Source: Cellvibrionales bacterium UBA5860
GTDB taxonomy: Bacteria > Pseudomonadota > Gammaproteobacteria > Pseudomonadales > Porticoccaceae
Direction: 5' to 3'
DNA: 23,359 nt
Assembly (NCBI GenBank): GCA_002431545.1
Contig: DJFY01000038.1
Coordinates: forward strand, 9,209 to 32,567
Part shown: in pieces, positions 7,875 to 16,645 of the stretch
Layout: the number at the start of each line of letters is the position of its first letter
How positions within the stretch are numbered: the stretch's first letter is position 1
The notes under the pieces: generated by a model
Told to the model about the DNA's origin: nothing
Database searches by the model: none
Seen by the model: only the letters and a program-made list of their open reading frames with translations
Program-made: the position numbers and the translations under genes

Positions 7875-8507
7875 ATGGCGTCGACCAAAGTAAAAATATG
7901 TGGCCTGACCAGCGTCGAGGACGCCGTGATTGCTGTCGATGCCGGAGCCGATGCGATCGGCCTGGTGTTTTATGCCGACAGCCCGCGCTGTGTCAGCATC
8001 GAGATAGCCAGGGAGATTGTCCGCACTGTAGGTCCGTTTACCACAACCGTTGGCCTGTTCGTTAATGCCGCCGTTTCAGAGCTAGAGCAGTGCGTGCGTG
8101 AGACCGGCGTTCACGTGGTGCAGCTACACGGAGACGAAACCCCAGCTTATTGCCGACAGATGACAACGCCTTATCTGCGCGCTATTCGCGTTGCGCCGGA
8201 AACCGATGTCGCCGCTGCTATTGCCGCTTATCCCGCCGCCGCCGGTTATCTCATGGATGCCTGGCACCCGGAGCGCTACGGGGGAACCGGTGAATGTTTT
8301 GACTGGCATCGGGTCGCCGGTATGGCGAGTGATCCGGCTCGTGTTCTGATACTTGCCGGTGGCCTGTCGGTGGACAATATTGTCGAGGCCGTCCAATCGG
8401 TTCGACCCTATGCGGTTGATGTCAGCAGCGGCGTAGAGTCGGCGCCGGGGAAAAAAGACCCACGCCTGGTTCGCGAGTTCATCGCTCGAGTCCGGAACGT
8501 GGCCTAG
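7875..8507 (+). CDS. trpF: Phosphoribosylanthranilate isomerase
   Basis: TrpF performs the Amadori rearrangement of N-(5-phosphoribosyl)-anthranilate in tryptophan synthesis. It is a stand-alone (beta/alpha)8 barrel of 210 residues, the normal monofunctional length. The general base Cys9 lies in KVKICGLTSVEDA and the general acid Asp128 in YLMDAWHPERYGGTG. The phosphate-binding ends are LAGGLSVDNI and DVSSGVES. I chose the ATG at 7875 because family members begin a few residues before KICG. A GTG at 7860 in the same frame would add five residues, and neither start has a strong ribosome binding site. The gene is followed by accD without trpB or trpA, as in Pseudomonas. A 17-base inverted repeat lies just upstream. 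Confidence 0.95.
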   Translation: MASTKVKICGLTSVEDAVIAVDAGADAIGLVFYADSPRCVSIEIAREIVRTVGPFTTTVGLFVNAAVSELEQCVRETGVHVVQLHGDETPAYCRQMTTPYLRAIRVAPETDVAAAIAAYPAAAGYLMDAWHPERYGGTGECFDWHRVAGMASDPARVLILAGGLSVDNIVEAVQSVRPYAVDVSSGVESAPGKKDPRLVREFIARVRNVA

Positions 8508-8543
8508 CTCCGGTATTTATCGGCCGGGATTTCGCGTTGCACA

Positions 8544-8571
8544 TTGACTGACCGGGCAGGGCGTGTAGGAT
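8544..8571 (+). promoter_or_regulatory. Candidate sigma-70 promoter for accD
   Basis: TTGACT at 8544-8549 and TAGGAT at 8566-8571 are separated by 16 bases, matching the -35 consensus at five of six positions and the -10 at four of six. Transcription would start near 8578, leaving a leader of about 37 bases that contains a GAGG ribosome binding site (8601-8604). It lies in the 107-base gap between trpF and accD, so it would head the accD-folC-dedD-cvpA-purF block. Inferred from consensus only. Confidence 0.5.
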
Positions 8572-8614
8572 TCCTGCTCTGTAACAAATCCATCCTGAAC
8601 GAGGCGAAGTGGCG

Positions 8615-9565
8615 ATGAGTTGGTTGGACAGAATCAGACCTTCCGGACTGGCGACTAATAAGCGAGAGGGAGCGCGCAGCGTTCCAGAAGGCTTATGGAA
8701 GAAATGCCCCCGATGCAGCGCGCCGCTTTACCGGCCCGAACTAGAAAGAAACCTTGATGTATGCCCCAAGTGCGATCATCACATGCGGATCGGCGCACGC
8801 CGTCGCATCGATATTTTTCTCGACGATGGTGAAAGGGAAGAACTCGCCACGGAAGTGGAGCCGATCGACAGGCTCAAATTCAAAGACGTCAAAAAATACA
8901 AAGACCGACTGAGTAGCGCACAAAAAGAAACCGGCGAAAAGGATGCGTTGGTGGCCATCAAGGGTGAACTCAAAGGTATCTCGCTGGTTGTAACCGCGTT
9001 CGAGTTTGCTTTTCATGGCGGATCGATGGGTTATGCCGTGGGCGAGCGATTTACGCGCGCGGCCCGCCATAGTCTCGAGCATCGTCTGCCATTGGTGTGT
9101 TTTTCGGCAACTGGCGGCGCGCGTATGCAGGAAGCGCTGATCTCGCTGATGCAGATGGCAAAAACCAGTGCCATTTTGGAAAAATTGCGCCAGGAGGGTG
9201 TGCCCTATATCTCTGTCATGACCGACCCGGTGTATGGTGGCGTCTCCGCCAGCCTCGCGATGCTTGGCGATATCAACATTGCCGAGCCGGGAGTGCGCGC
9301 TGGTTTTGCCGGCCCGAATATTATCGAGCAGACTATTCGACAAAAACTGCCGGCGGGCTTTCAGCGCAGCGAGTTTCTGCTGGAGCATGGTGCTATCGAT
9401 ATGATCGTCTCACGCCTCGATATGCGCGATACCATCGCCTCACTCCTGGCCAAAATGCTTGCCCTGCCGGAACCTGATGCCGATAAGACAGCGCCGATAT
9501 CGACGGCAGTCAGCGATGCACAAGCCGAAGCCAAAGTTGAAGCGGTTGATGGGGGAAGCAGTTAA
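8615..9565 (+). CDS. accD: Acetyl-CoA carboxylase carboxyltransferase subunit beta
   Basis: AccD pairs with AccA to move the carboxyl group from biotin-BCCP to acetyl-CoA, giving malonyl-CoA for fatty acid synthesis. The N-terminal zinc ribbon is complete: Cys31, Cys34, Cys50 and Cys53 in KKCPRCSAPL and DVCPKCDHH. The carboxyltransferase domain shows HGGSMGYAVGE, GGARMQEALISLMQM and DPVYGGVSASLAMLGD. With the ATG at 8615 the protein is 316 residues and starts MSWLDRI, as in other AccDs. A GTG at 8609 in frame is too close to the GAGG site. The low-complexity acidic tail (about 288-316) is variable in the family. The 3' end overlaps folC by 17 bases. Confidence 0.97.
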   Translation: MSWLDRIRPSGLATNKREGARSVPEGLWKKCPRCSAPLYRPELERNLDVCPKCDHHMRIGARRRIDIFLDDGEREELATEVEPIDRLKFKDVKKYKDRLSSAQKETGEKDALVAIKGELKGISLVVTAFEFAFHGGSMGYAVGERFTRAARHSLEHRLPLVCFSATGGARMQEALISLMQMAKTSAILEKLRQEGVPYISVMTDPVYGGVSASLAMLGDINIAEPGVRAGFAGPNIIEQTIRQKLPAGFQRSEFLLEHGAIDMIVSRLDMRDTIASLLAKMLALPEPDADKTAPISTAVSDAQAEAKVEAVDGGSS

Positions 9566-10868
9566 GCCGGGCGTGGCGAGGTCTGCGTTAGACGACTGGC
9601 TGGAGCGAATCGAGAGACAGCGGCCAGATGCCATTGAATTGGGGCTGGAACGCACCGCCGTCGTCGCCGAACGTCTCGGAGTATTGCAGCCTGCGCCCCG
9701 GGTTATTACCGTTGGCGGTACCAACGGAAAAGGTTCCTGCGTTGCCTTTCTTGAACACATGCTGCATGGCGTCGCGCGAACGGGCAGTTATACGTCACCC
9801 CATTTATTGCGCTACAACGAGCGCATCCGTATCGACGGACAGGCCGTCGCTGACCAAGATATCGTCGCCGCCTTTGAAGTCGTAGAGCGCGCGTGCAGTG
9901 ATACCTATCTGACCTATTTTGAGTATGGCACGTTGGCCGCGTTGCTACTTTTTGTGCAGAACAAAGTCGATATTGCGCTATTAGAAGTCGGCATGGGCGG
10001 ACGCCTCGATGCCGTCAATGTCGTTGACGCCGATGTAGCGGTGATTACCTCCATCGATATCGATCATCAGGAGTGGCTGGGCCCGGACCGGGAAGCCATC
10101 GGACGTGAAAAAGCCGGTATCGCGCGTCGGGGGCGCCCTTTTATTTGTGCTGACCCGAAGCCTCCGCAAAGTCTGGTGACCGCCGTAAAAAATACGGGAG
10201 CCCAAGGTATTTATATCGGCAGCCCAGGTTTTCGCTGCACTATGGGGGAGAATACGATTGATATCGAAAGCCGACTCAACGGTGGTCAACTCAAGCACTA
10301 CACGGCTGTACCTAAACCTGAATTACCATTGCCCAGCGGGCTGTGCGCGTTGCAGGCATTGAATTGCCTCGACCTGTCGCCACAGTTGGCCACACTGCGT
10401 CGGACCTTCGGCGAAACGCGTCTTCCCGGCCGCCAGCAGCGATATCTGTTGGGTCAGGGGCAGGTGCTGCTGGATGTTGCGCATAATCCCGCTGCTACGC
10501 AGAGACTGGCGCAGAAGGTCGCCACTCTGTCAGCCGAGGGCCAGGTCAGGCGCGTCATTGCTCTGTTTGCGGCATTGGTGGATAAAGACGTCAGCGGAAT
10601 GATCGCACCCATGCTACCCTTGGTCGATGTTTGGCAGGTCGCCCAATTAAGTGGGGTGTCCAGAGCTATGCCGGTTGATGAGCTGGCCCGACACGTGCGG
10701 ATCGGCGGCGCTTCAGCGCAAGTGTACCGCGATGTCGAATCAGCCTGTGCCGGGGTGTTGCAGCAGTTTGTGTCTGGAGACCTGCTGGTCGTATTCGGTT
10801 CTTTCCATACGGTGGGCGAAGTGATGGGGGTGCTGGACAATTGCGCGGAGGGCATCCGAGAGATATGA
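9549..10868 (+). CDS. folC: Bifunctional folylpolyglutamate / dihydrofolate synthase
   Basis: FolC adds glutamate to dihydropteroate and then to folates, an ATP-dependent Mur-ligase-type reaction in the cytoplasm. At 439 residues it is close to the E. coli protein. Visible are LDDWLERIE at the N-terminus, the P-loop VGGTNGKGSC (55-64), SPHLLRYNERIRIDG, TYFEYGTLAALLLF, LEVGMGGRLDAVNVVDADV, GREKAGI, and the C-terminal domain marks LLDVAHNPAAT and VVFGSFHTVGEVM. I chose the ATG at 9549 because homology begins about ten residues after it. It overlaps the accD 3' end by 17 bases, so translation is probably coupled. An open frame continues upstream inside accD from a TTG at 9459, but that stretch is accD in another frame. 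The stop overlaps dedD (ATGA). Confidence 0.95.
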   Translation: MGEAVKPGVARSALDDWLERIERQRPDAIELGLERTAVVAERLGVLQPAPRVITVGGTNGKGSCVAFLEHMLHGVARTGSYTSPHLLRYNERIRIDGQAVADQDIVAAFEVVERACSDTYLTYFEYGTLAALLLFVQNKVDIALLEVGMGGRLDAVNVVDADVAVITSIDIDHQEWLGPDREAIGREKAGIARRGRPFICADPKPPQSLVTAVKNTGAQGIYIGSPGFRCTMGENTIDIESRLNGGQLKHYTAVPKPELPLPSGLCALQALNCLDLSPQLATLRRTFGETRLPGRQQRYLLGQGQVLLDVAHNPAATQRLAQKVATLSAEGQVRRVIALFAALVDKDVSGMIAPMLPLVDVWQVAQLSGVSRAMPVDELARHVRIGGASAQVYRDVESACAGVLQQFVSGDLLVVFGSFHTVGEVMGVLDNCAEGIREI

Positions 10869-11422
10869 CACAACGCATCGTTGGCGCGCTGGTGCTGGCT
10901 GTTCTGGCGATAGTCCTGTTGCCTCTGATTCTCGACATGGACGGCGAATATCACGTCAATACGCGCAGTCAGATTCCGCCCGAGCCGGGTTTAGACGAGG
11001 TGCCGACCGCGGGGCCCGAATCCATATTTTCGAGGCCGGAGCCGGAAAAGTTGCCCGCCAGAGCGGAAAAAAACACCGACGATATGTTTCGGTATGAACA
11101 AAGCCGGGAAGAGGCGAAAAAAGCGGCGGACGGCGTCGTGGGTGAGCCGGACGAGCTGCCCGGCTTGACTGAAGAGGGTATACCCAAGGCCTGGATTCTG
11201 CAGGTCGCCAGTTTTACCGAGCGCGAAAAAGCCGAGGCTTTTAGCGATCAATTGCTTGCCAATTCACACAAAGCCTACTCGCGGGCTGTTTCGGTGGCGG
11301 GAAAAACAGTGTATCGAGTTTATGTGGGGCCGGTCGTAAACAAGCAGGACCTGCTGGAAGAAAAAGCACAGATTGAGAAGCAGTACAGCGTTAAAACCCT
11401 GCTGTTGCGCTTTGAGCCCTGA
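10865..11422 (+). CDS. dedD: SPOR-domain cell-division protein (DedD-like)
   Basis: This 185-residue protein has a single N-terminal membrane helix (about 5-24) after a short MTQR cytoplasmic start. A periplasmic linker rich in Pro, Glu and Lys follows, and then a C-terminal SPOR domain (about 107-184) beginning AWILQVASFTEREKAEAF and containing YRVYVGPV. SPOR domains bind denuded septal peptidoglycan, so a role at the division septum is expected. The ATG at 10865 overlaps the folC stop by 4 bases; in-frame starts further upstream lie inside folC. Its place between folC and cvpA is the one dedD has in E. coli and its counterpart has in Pseudomonas. The linker shows no similarity I can name. 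Confidence 0.9.
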   Translation: MTQRIVGALVLAVLAIVLLPLILDMDGEYHVNTRSQIPPEPGLDEVPTAGPESIFSRPEPEKLPARAEKNTDDMFRYEQSREEAKKAADGVVGEPDELPGLTEEGIPKAWILQVASFTEREKAEAFSDQLLANSHKAYSRAVSVAGKTVYRVYVGPVVNKQDLLEEKAQIEKQYSVKTLLLRFEP

Positions 11423-11475
11423 ACGGTTTTTGCCACTTTGCTAAAATTAGGTGGTTCTCTGAGGAAGCTAACGGA

Positions 11476-11970
11476 GTGAATTGGGCTGACTGGACTATCG
11501 TCGCAATCGTCGGGTTTTCTACCCTGATCAGCGTGATTCGCGGTTTTGTCCGTGAGGCCTTGTCCTTGCTGGCATGGATTGCCGCGCTGGTGGTCGCGAT
11601 GCTTTTTTTTCAGCCGGTTTCCGGTCTTTTTCAGGGTGTGATCAGTTCGCCGGCGATTCAATCCCTGGCGGCCTGGTTAACTTTGTTTGTCGGCACTCTG
11701 CTTGTCGGCAGTCTGGTGAACTACCTGTTTGGTAAACTGGTGAAGGCGACAGGTTTAAGTGGTACGGATCGCCTGCTAGGCATGTTGTTCGGCATTGGTA
11801 GAGGCGCTGTGGTGGTGCTCGCCTTACTGATGGTGCTGCCCGTTCTGGTTACTGTAGAGCAGATTGCCTGGTGGCAGAATTCTGTACTGATCCCCCATTT
11901 TCTGCAGTTTGAAAATTGGGCCTGGCAGGCGGTGCTGATGGTGCAGGACTTCTTTAAACAGCTGTTTTAG
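11476..11970 (+). CDS. cvpA: CvpA family membrane protein, GTG start
   Basis: CvpA is a small inner-membrane protein first linked to colicin V production and located next to purF in many gammaproteobacteria; its molecular function is not settled. The 164 residues contain about four hydrophobic segments (roughly 5-20, 28-50, 62-87 and 103-125). The family start NWADWTIVAIVGFSTLISVIRGFVREALSL is well preserved. Translation begins at GTG 11476, which places that conserved N-terminus at residue 2; a GAGG lies at 11461-11464, rather far upstream. The stop overlaps the purF ribosome binding site, 10 bases before the purF ATG, so the pair is cotranscribed. Confidence 0.92.
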   Translation: MNWADWTIVAIVGFSTLISVIRGFVREALSLLAWIAALVVAMLFFQPVSGLFQGVISSPAIQSLAAWLTLFVGTLLVGSLVNYLFGKLVKATGLSGTDRLLGMLFGIGRGAVVVLALLMVLPVLVTVEQIAWWQNSVLIPHFLQFENWAWQAVLMVQDFFKQLF

Positions 11971-11980
11971 GAGACGGCGA

Positions 11981-13519
11981 ATGTGTGGTGTGGTCGGGAT
12001 CGTCGCCAAAAGCGATGTCAATGTACTCTTATACGATGCCCTGATTATGTTGCAACATCGCGGACAGGACGCCGCCGGCATAATGACCTGTGACGGGGGG
12101 CAGCTCAACCAGCGCAAGGACGTTGGACTGGTCAGTGACGTTTTTAAAGCGCGCCACATGGAGCGCTTGCGTGGCACTATAGGCATCGGTCACGTGCGTT
12201 ATCCGACCGCAGGTAGCTCAGGGCCGTCCCTGGCGCAGCCGTTTTACGTCAATTCCCCTTATGGCATATGCATGGCGCACAACGGCAACCTGACCAATTC
12301 CCGCGAGTTACTCGAGCACGTTTTCAAGTCGGACCTGCGCCACGTCAACACCGACTCGGATTCGGAGATCCTCCTCAATGTGTTTGCTCACGAATTGCAG
12401 TTGCAGGGTAAATTGCAGCCTGAGCCTGACGATATTTTTGCTGCGGTAGGCCGGGTTCACGGCCGTTGCCGCGGTGCCTATGCCGTGGTTGGCATGATTG
12501 CCAATTACGGACTCTTCGCCTTTCGCGATCCGCACGGCATCCGTCCTTTGATACTCGGACGAAGACATGCCTCCGAAGGTATCGAGTACATGGTGGCTTC
12601 GGAAAGTGTCGCATTCGATTCTCTCGGGTTTGAAATCGAGCGCGACCTGCTGCCCGGTGAGGCGTTATTTATAGACACCAACGGGCGTTTGCATTCTCGC
12701 CAATGTGCAGATCGGGCCGAACTCACGCCTTGTATCTTCGAGCATGTTTACTTCGCCCGTCCCGATTCTTTGATGGACAATATTTCGGTCTACAAAACGC
12801 GCCTTCGAATGGGTGAAAAGCTGGCGGAAAAAATTGCCCGGGAGCGGCCAAATCACGATATCGATGTGGTGATTCCGGTTCCCGATACTAGTCGCGTCTC
12901 GGCGCAGGCCATAGCGGAAACACTGCAGATCAAATTTCGCGAAGGGTTTATGAAAAACCGATACATCGGTCGCACCTTTATCATGCCCGGACAAAAACAG
13001 CGAAAGAAATCGGTGCGGCAAAAGCTCAATCCCGTCAAGCTGGAGTTTCAGGGGAAAAATGTTCTATTGGTCGACGATTCTATCGTGCGTGGCACGACGT
13101 CAAAAGAGATCATCCAGATGGCTCGGGACGCTGGCGCGCTGCGCGTGTTTATGGCATCCGCTGCGCCTCCGGTGCGCTTCCCCAATGTTTACGGTATCGA
13201 TATGCCGGCCGCAAGGGAACTGATCGCCCACAACAAGACTGTGGACCAGGTGGCCAGCGCCATTGGCGCCGACTGGCTGATTTATCAGGATATCGAAGAC
13301 TTGATTGCCAGTGCTCACGAGGGAAATCCGGCGATCGAGCGTTTCGATTGTGCGGTATTTAACGGTGAATACGTCACGGACGATGTCGATGAATCCTATC
13401 TCGACCGCCTTGCCGAAGAGCGCAACGATGCCGCCAAGACCAAGCTCAATGGTCTTGTCGAGGGCGGTGCAGACGAAGTGATCGGCTTGCATAACCCGGC
13501 ACGGGAGGTCGTCAGATGA
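11981..13519 (+). CDS. purF: Amidophosphoribosyltransferase
   Basis: PurF makes 5-phosphoribosylamine from PRPP and glutamine, the committed step of purine synthesis. The protein has 512 residues. After removal of Met1, Cys2 of MCGVVGIV is the N-terminal nucleophile of the glutaminase domain, which continues with LQHRGQDAAGI and GHVRYPTAGSS. The phosphoribosyltransferase domain carries the PRPP loop VLLVDDSIVRGTTSKEI at about 360-376. Cysteines for an Fe-S cluster as in Bacillus PurF are not evident, consistent with the E. coli type. The ATG at 11981 has an excellent AGGAGA site at 11969-11974, 6 bases upstream. The stop overlaps the metZ ATG (ATGA). Confidence 0.97.
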   Translation: MCGVVGIVAKSDVNVLLYDALIMLQHRGQDAAGIMTCDGGQLNQRKDVGLVSDVFKARHMERLRGTIGIGHVRYPTAGSSGPSLAQPFYVNSPYGICMAHNGNLTNSRELLEHVFKSDLRHVNTDSDSEILLNVFAHELQLQGKLQPEPDDIFAAVGRVHGRCRGAYAVVGMIANYGLFAFRDPHGIRPLILGRRHASEGIEYMVASESVAFDSLGFEIERDLLPGEALFIDTNGRLHSRQCADRAELTPCIFEHVYFARPDSLMDNISVYKTRLRMGEKLAEKIARERPNHDIDVVIPVPDTSRVSAQAIAETLQIKFREGFMKNRYIGRTFIMPGQKQRKKSVRQKLNPVKLEFQGKNVLLVDDSIVRGTTSKEIIQMARDAGALRVFMASAAPPVRFPNVYGIDMPAARELIAHNKTVDQVASAIGADWLIYQDIEDLIASAHEGNPAIERFDCAVFNGEYVTDDVDESYLDRLAEERNDAAKTKLNGLVEGGADEVIGLHNPAREVVR

Positions 13520-14727
13520 GTTGGTCGGAAGATAGTTCTTCTGACGCGGACATCCTTGCGGGCGCGCAACTCGATACCCTCGCGGTGAGGGCGGGCCAGC
13601 GCCGCACTCCAGAGGGGGAGCACAGCGAGGCGATATTCACCACCTCCAGTTATGTTTTCGCCAACGCTGCCGAAGCAGCAGCTCGTTTTAGCGGCGAACA
13701 ACCGGGCAATGTTTATTCCCGGTACACCAATCCGTCGGTGCGCACGTTTGAGGAGCGTATCGCGGCGCTGGAAGGCGCCGAGCAAGCGGTTGCAACAGCA
13801 TCGGGTATGGCGGCCATATTGAGCACCTGCCTGGCATTGCTCAAGAGCGGCGATCACATTGTCTGTTCGCAAAGTGTCTTTGGCACCACTACGGTTCTGT
13901 TCGAAAAATATCTGAGCAAATTAAATATCCGTTCGACCATGGTGCCGCTTTCCGATCCGGGTGCCTGGGAATCCGCGATTCGACCGGAGACCCGCTTACT
14001 GTTTCTCGAGACGCCCTCCAATCCCCTGTGTGAGATAGCGGATCTGGCGGCGATGAAGGCGTTGGCCGAAGCAACCGGGACGTTGCTGGTGGTCGACAAC
14101 TGTTTTTGTACACCCGCCTTGCAGCGGCCTTTTGAGTTCGGCGCCGATATCGTCATTCACTCCGCCACCAAGTATCTCGATGGCCAGGGTCGTTGCCTGG
14201 GCGGGGTTGCACTCGGTCGCAAGGAACTTATGGATGAGGTGCTGGCATTTGTGCGCTCGGCCGGACCTACCATGAGCCCTTTCAACGCCTGGGTATTTAC
14301 CAAGGGCCTGGAGACGCTACGACTGCGCATGGAAGCCCATTCGGCCAACGCGCTGGCGCTGGCGCACTGGCTGCGTCAGCAGGCAGCGGTTGAGCGTGTA
14401 TTTTACGCAGGCCTCGAAGATCATCCGGGGCACGAACTCGCCAGCAAGCAGCAATCGGCCTTTGGCGGTGTGTTGGCATTTCGCGTCAGGGGTGGACGCG
14501 AGGAAGCCTGGCGGACGATCGACGCCACGCGCATGTTGTCGTTGACTGCCAATCTGGGCGATGCCAAGACGACGATAGTGCATCCTGCGACCACGACGCA
14601 CGGGCGCCTCGATGCAGGGCAACGGGAAGAGTCCGGTATTACCGAGAATCTGATTCGCGTCGCCGTAGGTCTCGAGTCAATCGACGACATCAAGGCTGAT
14701 CTCGCGCGCGGTCTGGAGCTGCTTTGA
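13516..14727 (+). CDS. metZ: O-succinylhomoserine sulfhydrylase
   Basis: MetZ is a PLP-dependent Cys/Met-metabolism enzyme that makes homocysteine directly from O-succinylhomoserine and sulfide, bypassing cystathionine. The 403-residue protein shows YSRYTNPSVRTFEERIAALEGAE (68-90), SGMAAI, ETPSNPLCEI, the aspartate in VVDNCFCTP, and the PLP-binding Lys219 in HSATKYLDGQGR. The LGDAKTTIVHPATTTHGRL block is typical of sulfhydrylases. Assignment to MetZ rather than cystathionine gamma-synthase rests on the DGQGRCLGG segment and on the purF-metZ neighbourhood known from Pseudomonas. The start overlaps the purF stop by 4 bases, and its stop overlaps the next gene by 4 bases (TTGA). Confidence 0.92.
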   Translation: MSWSEDSSSDADILAGAQLDTLAVRAGQRRTPEGEHSEAIFTTSSYVFANAAEAAARFSGEQPGNVYSRYTNPSVRTFEERIAALEGAEQAVATASGMAAILSTCLALLKSGDHIVCSQSVFGTTTVLFEKYLSKLNIRSTMVPLSDPGAWESAIRPETRLLFLETPSNPLCEIADLAAMKALAEATGTLLVVDNCFCTPALQRPFEFGADIVIHSATKYLDGQGRCLGGVALGRKELMDEVLAFVRSAGPTMSPFNAWVFTKGLETLRLRMEAHSANALALAHWLRQQAAVERVFYAGLEDHPGHELASKQQSAFGGVLAFRVRGGREEAWRTIDATRMLSLTANLGDAKTTIVHPATTTHGRLDAGQREESGITENLIRVAVGLESIDDIKADLARGLELL

Positions 14728-15644
14728 GCGGAGTTAAAAAGATCGCCGATGCGGTCGTGCATCGGATCGGTCAGGTGCTTATCGGCAAAGAGGAGCCAAT
14801 TCGCCTGGCGCTGGCCTGCCTGTTCGCGCGTGGCCACCTGTTGATCGAGGATCTGCCCGGCATGGGTAAAACTACGCTGGCCCGGGCGTTGGCCGGTGTT
14901 CTTGGCCTTGAGTATACGCGTATACAGTTCACCAGCGATTTGTTGCCCGCCGATATCGTCGGGGTTTCAGTTTACGATCGCAATAACGGTGGTTTCGAAT
15001 TTCACCCGGGGCCCCTGTTCAGTCAGGTCGTGCTGGCAGACGAAATCAATCGCACGACGCCAAAGACACAAAGCGCCTTACTGGAGGCCATGGCGGAAGG
15101 GCAGGTCAGTGTCGAGGGCGAGACACGCGCGTTGCCGTCACCATTTTTTGTTATCGCCACGCAAAACCCCGTAAGCCAGTCCGGCACCTTTCCACTCCCC
15201 GAATCTCAGCTGGATCGCTTTTTAATGCGCATCAGTTTGGGATATCCCGATCCCGCAGCTGAGCGGGAACTACTGGCGGGCGTCGATCCGCGCGTGCGCT
15301 TGTCCCGCATGAAAGCCTGCATGGATCAGAAATTACTGTGCCAGATCCAGCAAAAGGTTACCGAGGTACAGGCTTCGGACAGCGTCGTGGACTACCTCCA
15401 GGAGCTGGTGCAACAGACGCGTTCAATGCCGGATATCGAACACGGCATTTCGCCGCGCGGCAGCATGGCCCTGCTGCAGTGCGCCCGTGCCTGTGCCCTG
15501 ATGGACGGGCGCCGGTACGTGATTCCGGAAGATATCCAGACCTGTTTTATACCGGTGTGCAATCACCGGCTGCGCGGCACTGCCAGCGAGCAGGAAGTCG
15601 TCAGTTTGTTGCGCCAGGTTCTGGATACCGTGGATATCCTCTAG
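14724..15644 (+). CDS. MoxR-family AAA+ ATPase, TTG start
   Basis: MoxR ATPases act as chaperone-like remodelling factors and commonly sit next to DUF58 and transglutaminase genes, as here. The 306 residues contain Walker A PGMGKTT (45-51), Walker B VVLADE (102-107), the family block INRTTPKTQSALLEAMAEGQ, sensor 1 in ATQNPV (Asn148) and the SQLDRFLMRISLGYP motif. The C-terminal lid region shows SPRGSMALLQCARACALMDGR. Translation most likely starts at TTG 14724, with GGAG at 14714-14717 and a 4-base TTGA overlap with the metZ stop. I see no ATG or GTG before the conserved IGQVLIGKEE that would fit better. Its substrate is unknown. Confidence 0.93.
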   Translation: MSGVKKIADAVVHRIGQVLIGKEEPIRLALACLFARGHLLIEDLPGMGKTTLARALAGVLGLEYTRIQFTSDLLPADIVGVSVYDRNNGGFEFHPGPLFSQVVLADEINRTTPKTQSALLEAMAEGQVSVEGETRALPSPFFVIATQNPVSQSGTFPLPESQLDRFLMRISLGYPDPAAERELLAGVDPRVRLSRMKACMDQKLLCQIQQKVTEVQASDSVVDYLQELVQQTRSMPDIEHGISPRGSMALLQCARACALMDGRRYVIPEDIQTCFIPVCNHRLRGTASEQEVVSLLRQVLDTVDIL

Positions 15645-15661
15645 TCAGGGCACGAGACAGC

Positions 15662-16645
15662 ATGGCGACCGCCTGGCGTGACACTATCAATCGGCGGTAC
15701 CGGCAATGGGTCGACTGGCGCCTGCCGGCCTCGCGCCATACTCGCCTGAACAACCGCCGGCTGTTTGTTTTTCCGACCCGCGCAGGGTTTGCCTATATTG
15801 GTCTGCTTGTCGTGCTCTGGCTGGTGGCGACTAACTACGAAAACAACCTTGTCTTTGCCGCCACAGCTCTGCTCGGTTCGCTGCTGGTCATTGCTATTTT
15901 TCATACCTTTTTGAACCTTTCGGGGGTCACCGTCGAGGCCGGCCGAAGCTTTCCGGGCTTCTGCGGCGGGCATGCGGAGATAGAAATAACGCTATCCCAG
16001 ACATCGAAACGCCATCGCGAGAGTATCTCGCTCGCCTATGCCTCTTCCGATAGTGTCACGGTCTCGTTGCCCGGTAGTGAGCGTACATCGGCGACTTTGG
16101 CGGTTGAAGCGACGCATCGCGGCTGGCTGGATCCCGGTCGGGTGACTATTGCCACCGTGTACCCACTTGGTCTGATTCGGGCCTGGACCATTCTGGATAT
16201 TAAAACCAGCGCCCTGGTTTACCCCCGCCCGATACGTGCAGAGGCACAGTTGCAAAGCGTTACCGCGCCCGGTGAAGATAGCCGCGCCGCGATGCCTGGT
16301 CGCGAGGATTTCCGGTCCCTGGACAAGTATCAGCGGGGCGAACCCCTTACTCATATCGCCTGGAAACATTTCGCCCGTGAACGGGGGCTGTACACCAAAC
16401 ACTATTCCGATCCGGTCGATGAGCGGGTATGGCTGGACTGGGACGCCTTCCCGGGTTTGGCCACGGAAGCGCGTTTATCTGCGCTTTGCGAATGGTTGCT
16501 GCGTCTTCAGGGTGAGCGCATCGAGTATGGATTGCGCCTGCCTGGTGTCGAAATAACGCCGGCGAAAGGCGATTCGCACCGCGATCGAATACTCAAGGCG
16601 CTGGCTTTGTACGACACGCCAGCAGTGGTGCGGTCGCAGCCATGA
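15662..16645 (+). CDS. DUF58 domain membrane protein
   Basis: The 327-residue protein has a basic N-terminus, two adjacent membrane helices (about 40-57 and 63-84) and an extended C-terminal region. That region contains the DUF58 signature GREDFRSLDKYQRGEPLTHIAWKHFAR (213-239). DUF58 proteins have a von Willebrand A-like fold and are partners of MoxR ATPases; their biochemical role is not established. The ATG at 15662 follows the moxR stop by 17 bases and gives the expected N-terminus. An open frame continues upstream, but it lies inside moxR. The 3' end overlaps the transglutaminase gene by 4 bases (ATGA). Arrangement moxR-DUF58-tgpA matches the P. aeruginosa PA2875-PA2873 set, which as far as I recall is not beside metZ there. 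Confidence 0.9.
   Translation: MATAWRDTINRRYRQWVDWRLPASRHTRLNNRRLFVFPTRAGFAYIGLLVVLWLVATNYENNLVFAATALLGSLLVIAIFHTFLNLSGVTVEAGRSFPGFCGGHAEIEITLSQTSKRHRESISLAYASSDSVTVSLPGSERTSATLAVEATHRGWLDPGRVTIATVYPLGLIRAWTILDIKTSALVYPRPIRAEAQLQSVTAPGEDSRAAMPGREDFRSLDKYQRGEPLTHIAWKHFARERGLYTKHYSDPVDERVWLDWDAFPGLATEARLSALCEWLLRLQGERIEYGLRLPGVEITPAKGDSHRDRILKALALYDTPAVVRSQP

Noticed and set aside
8508..8614. Absence of trpB and trpA between trpF and accD as a possible deletion
   Set aside because: Pseudomonas has the same trpF-accD neighbourhood with trpBA elsewhere, so this is an established arrangement.
9459..9548. Upstream extension of folC into accD from a TTG
   Set aside because: The added 30 residues are basic and unlike FolC; they are the accD coding region in another frame. 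Homology starts after ATG 9549.
15338..15661. Upstream extension of the DUF58 gene into moxR
   Set aside because: It lies wholly inside the conserved moxR gene and precedes the normal DUF58 protein N-terminus at ATG 15662.
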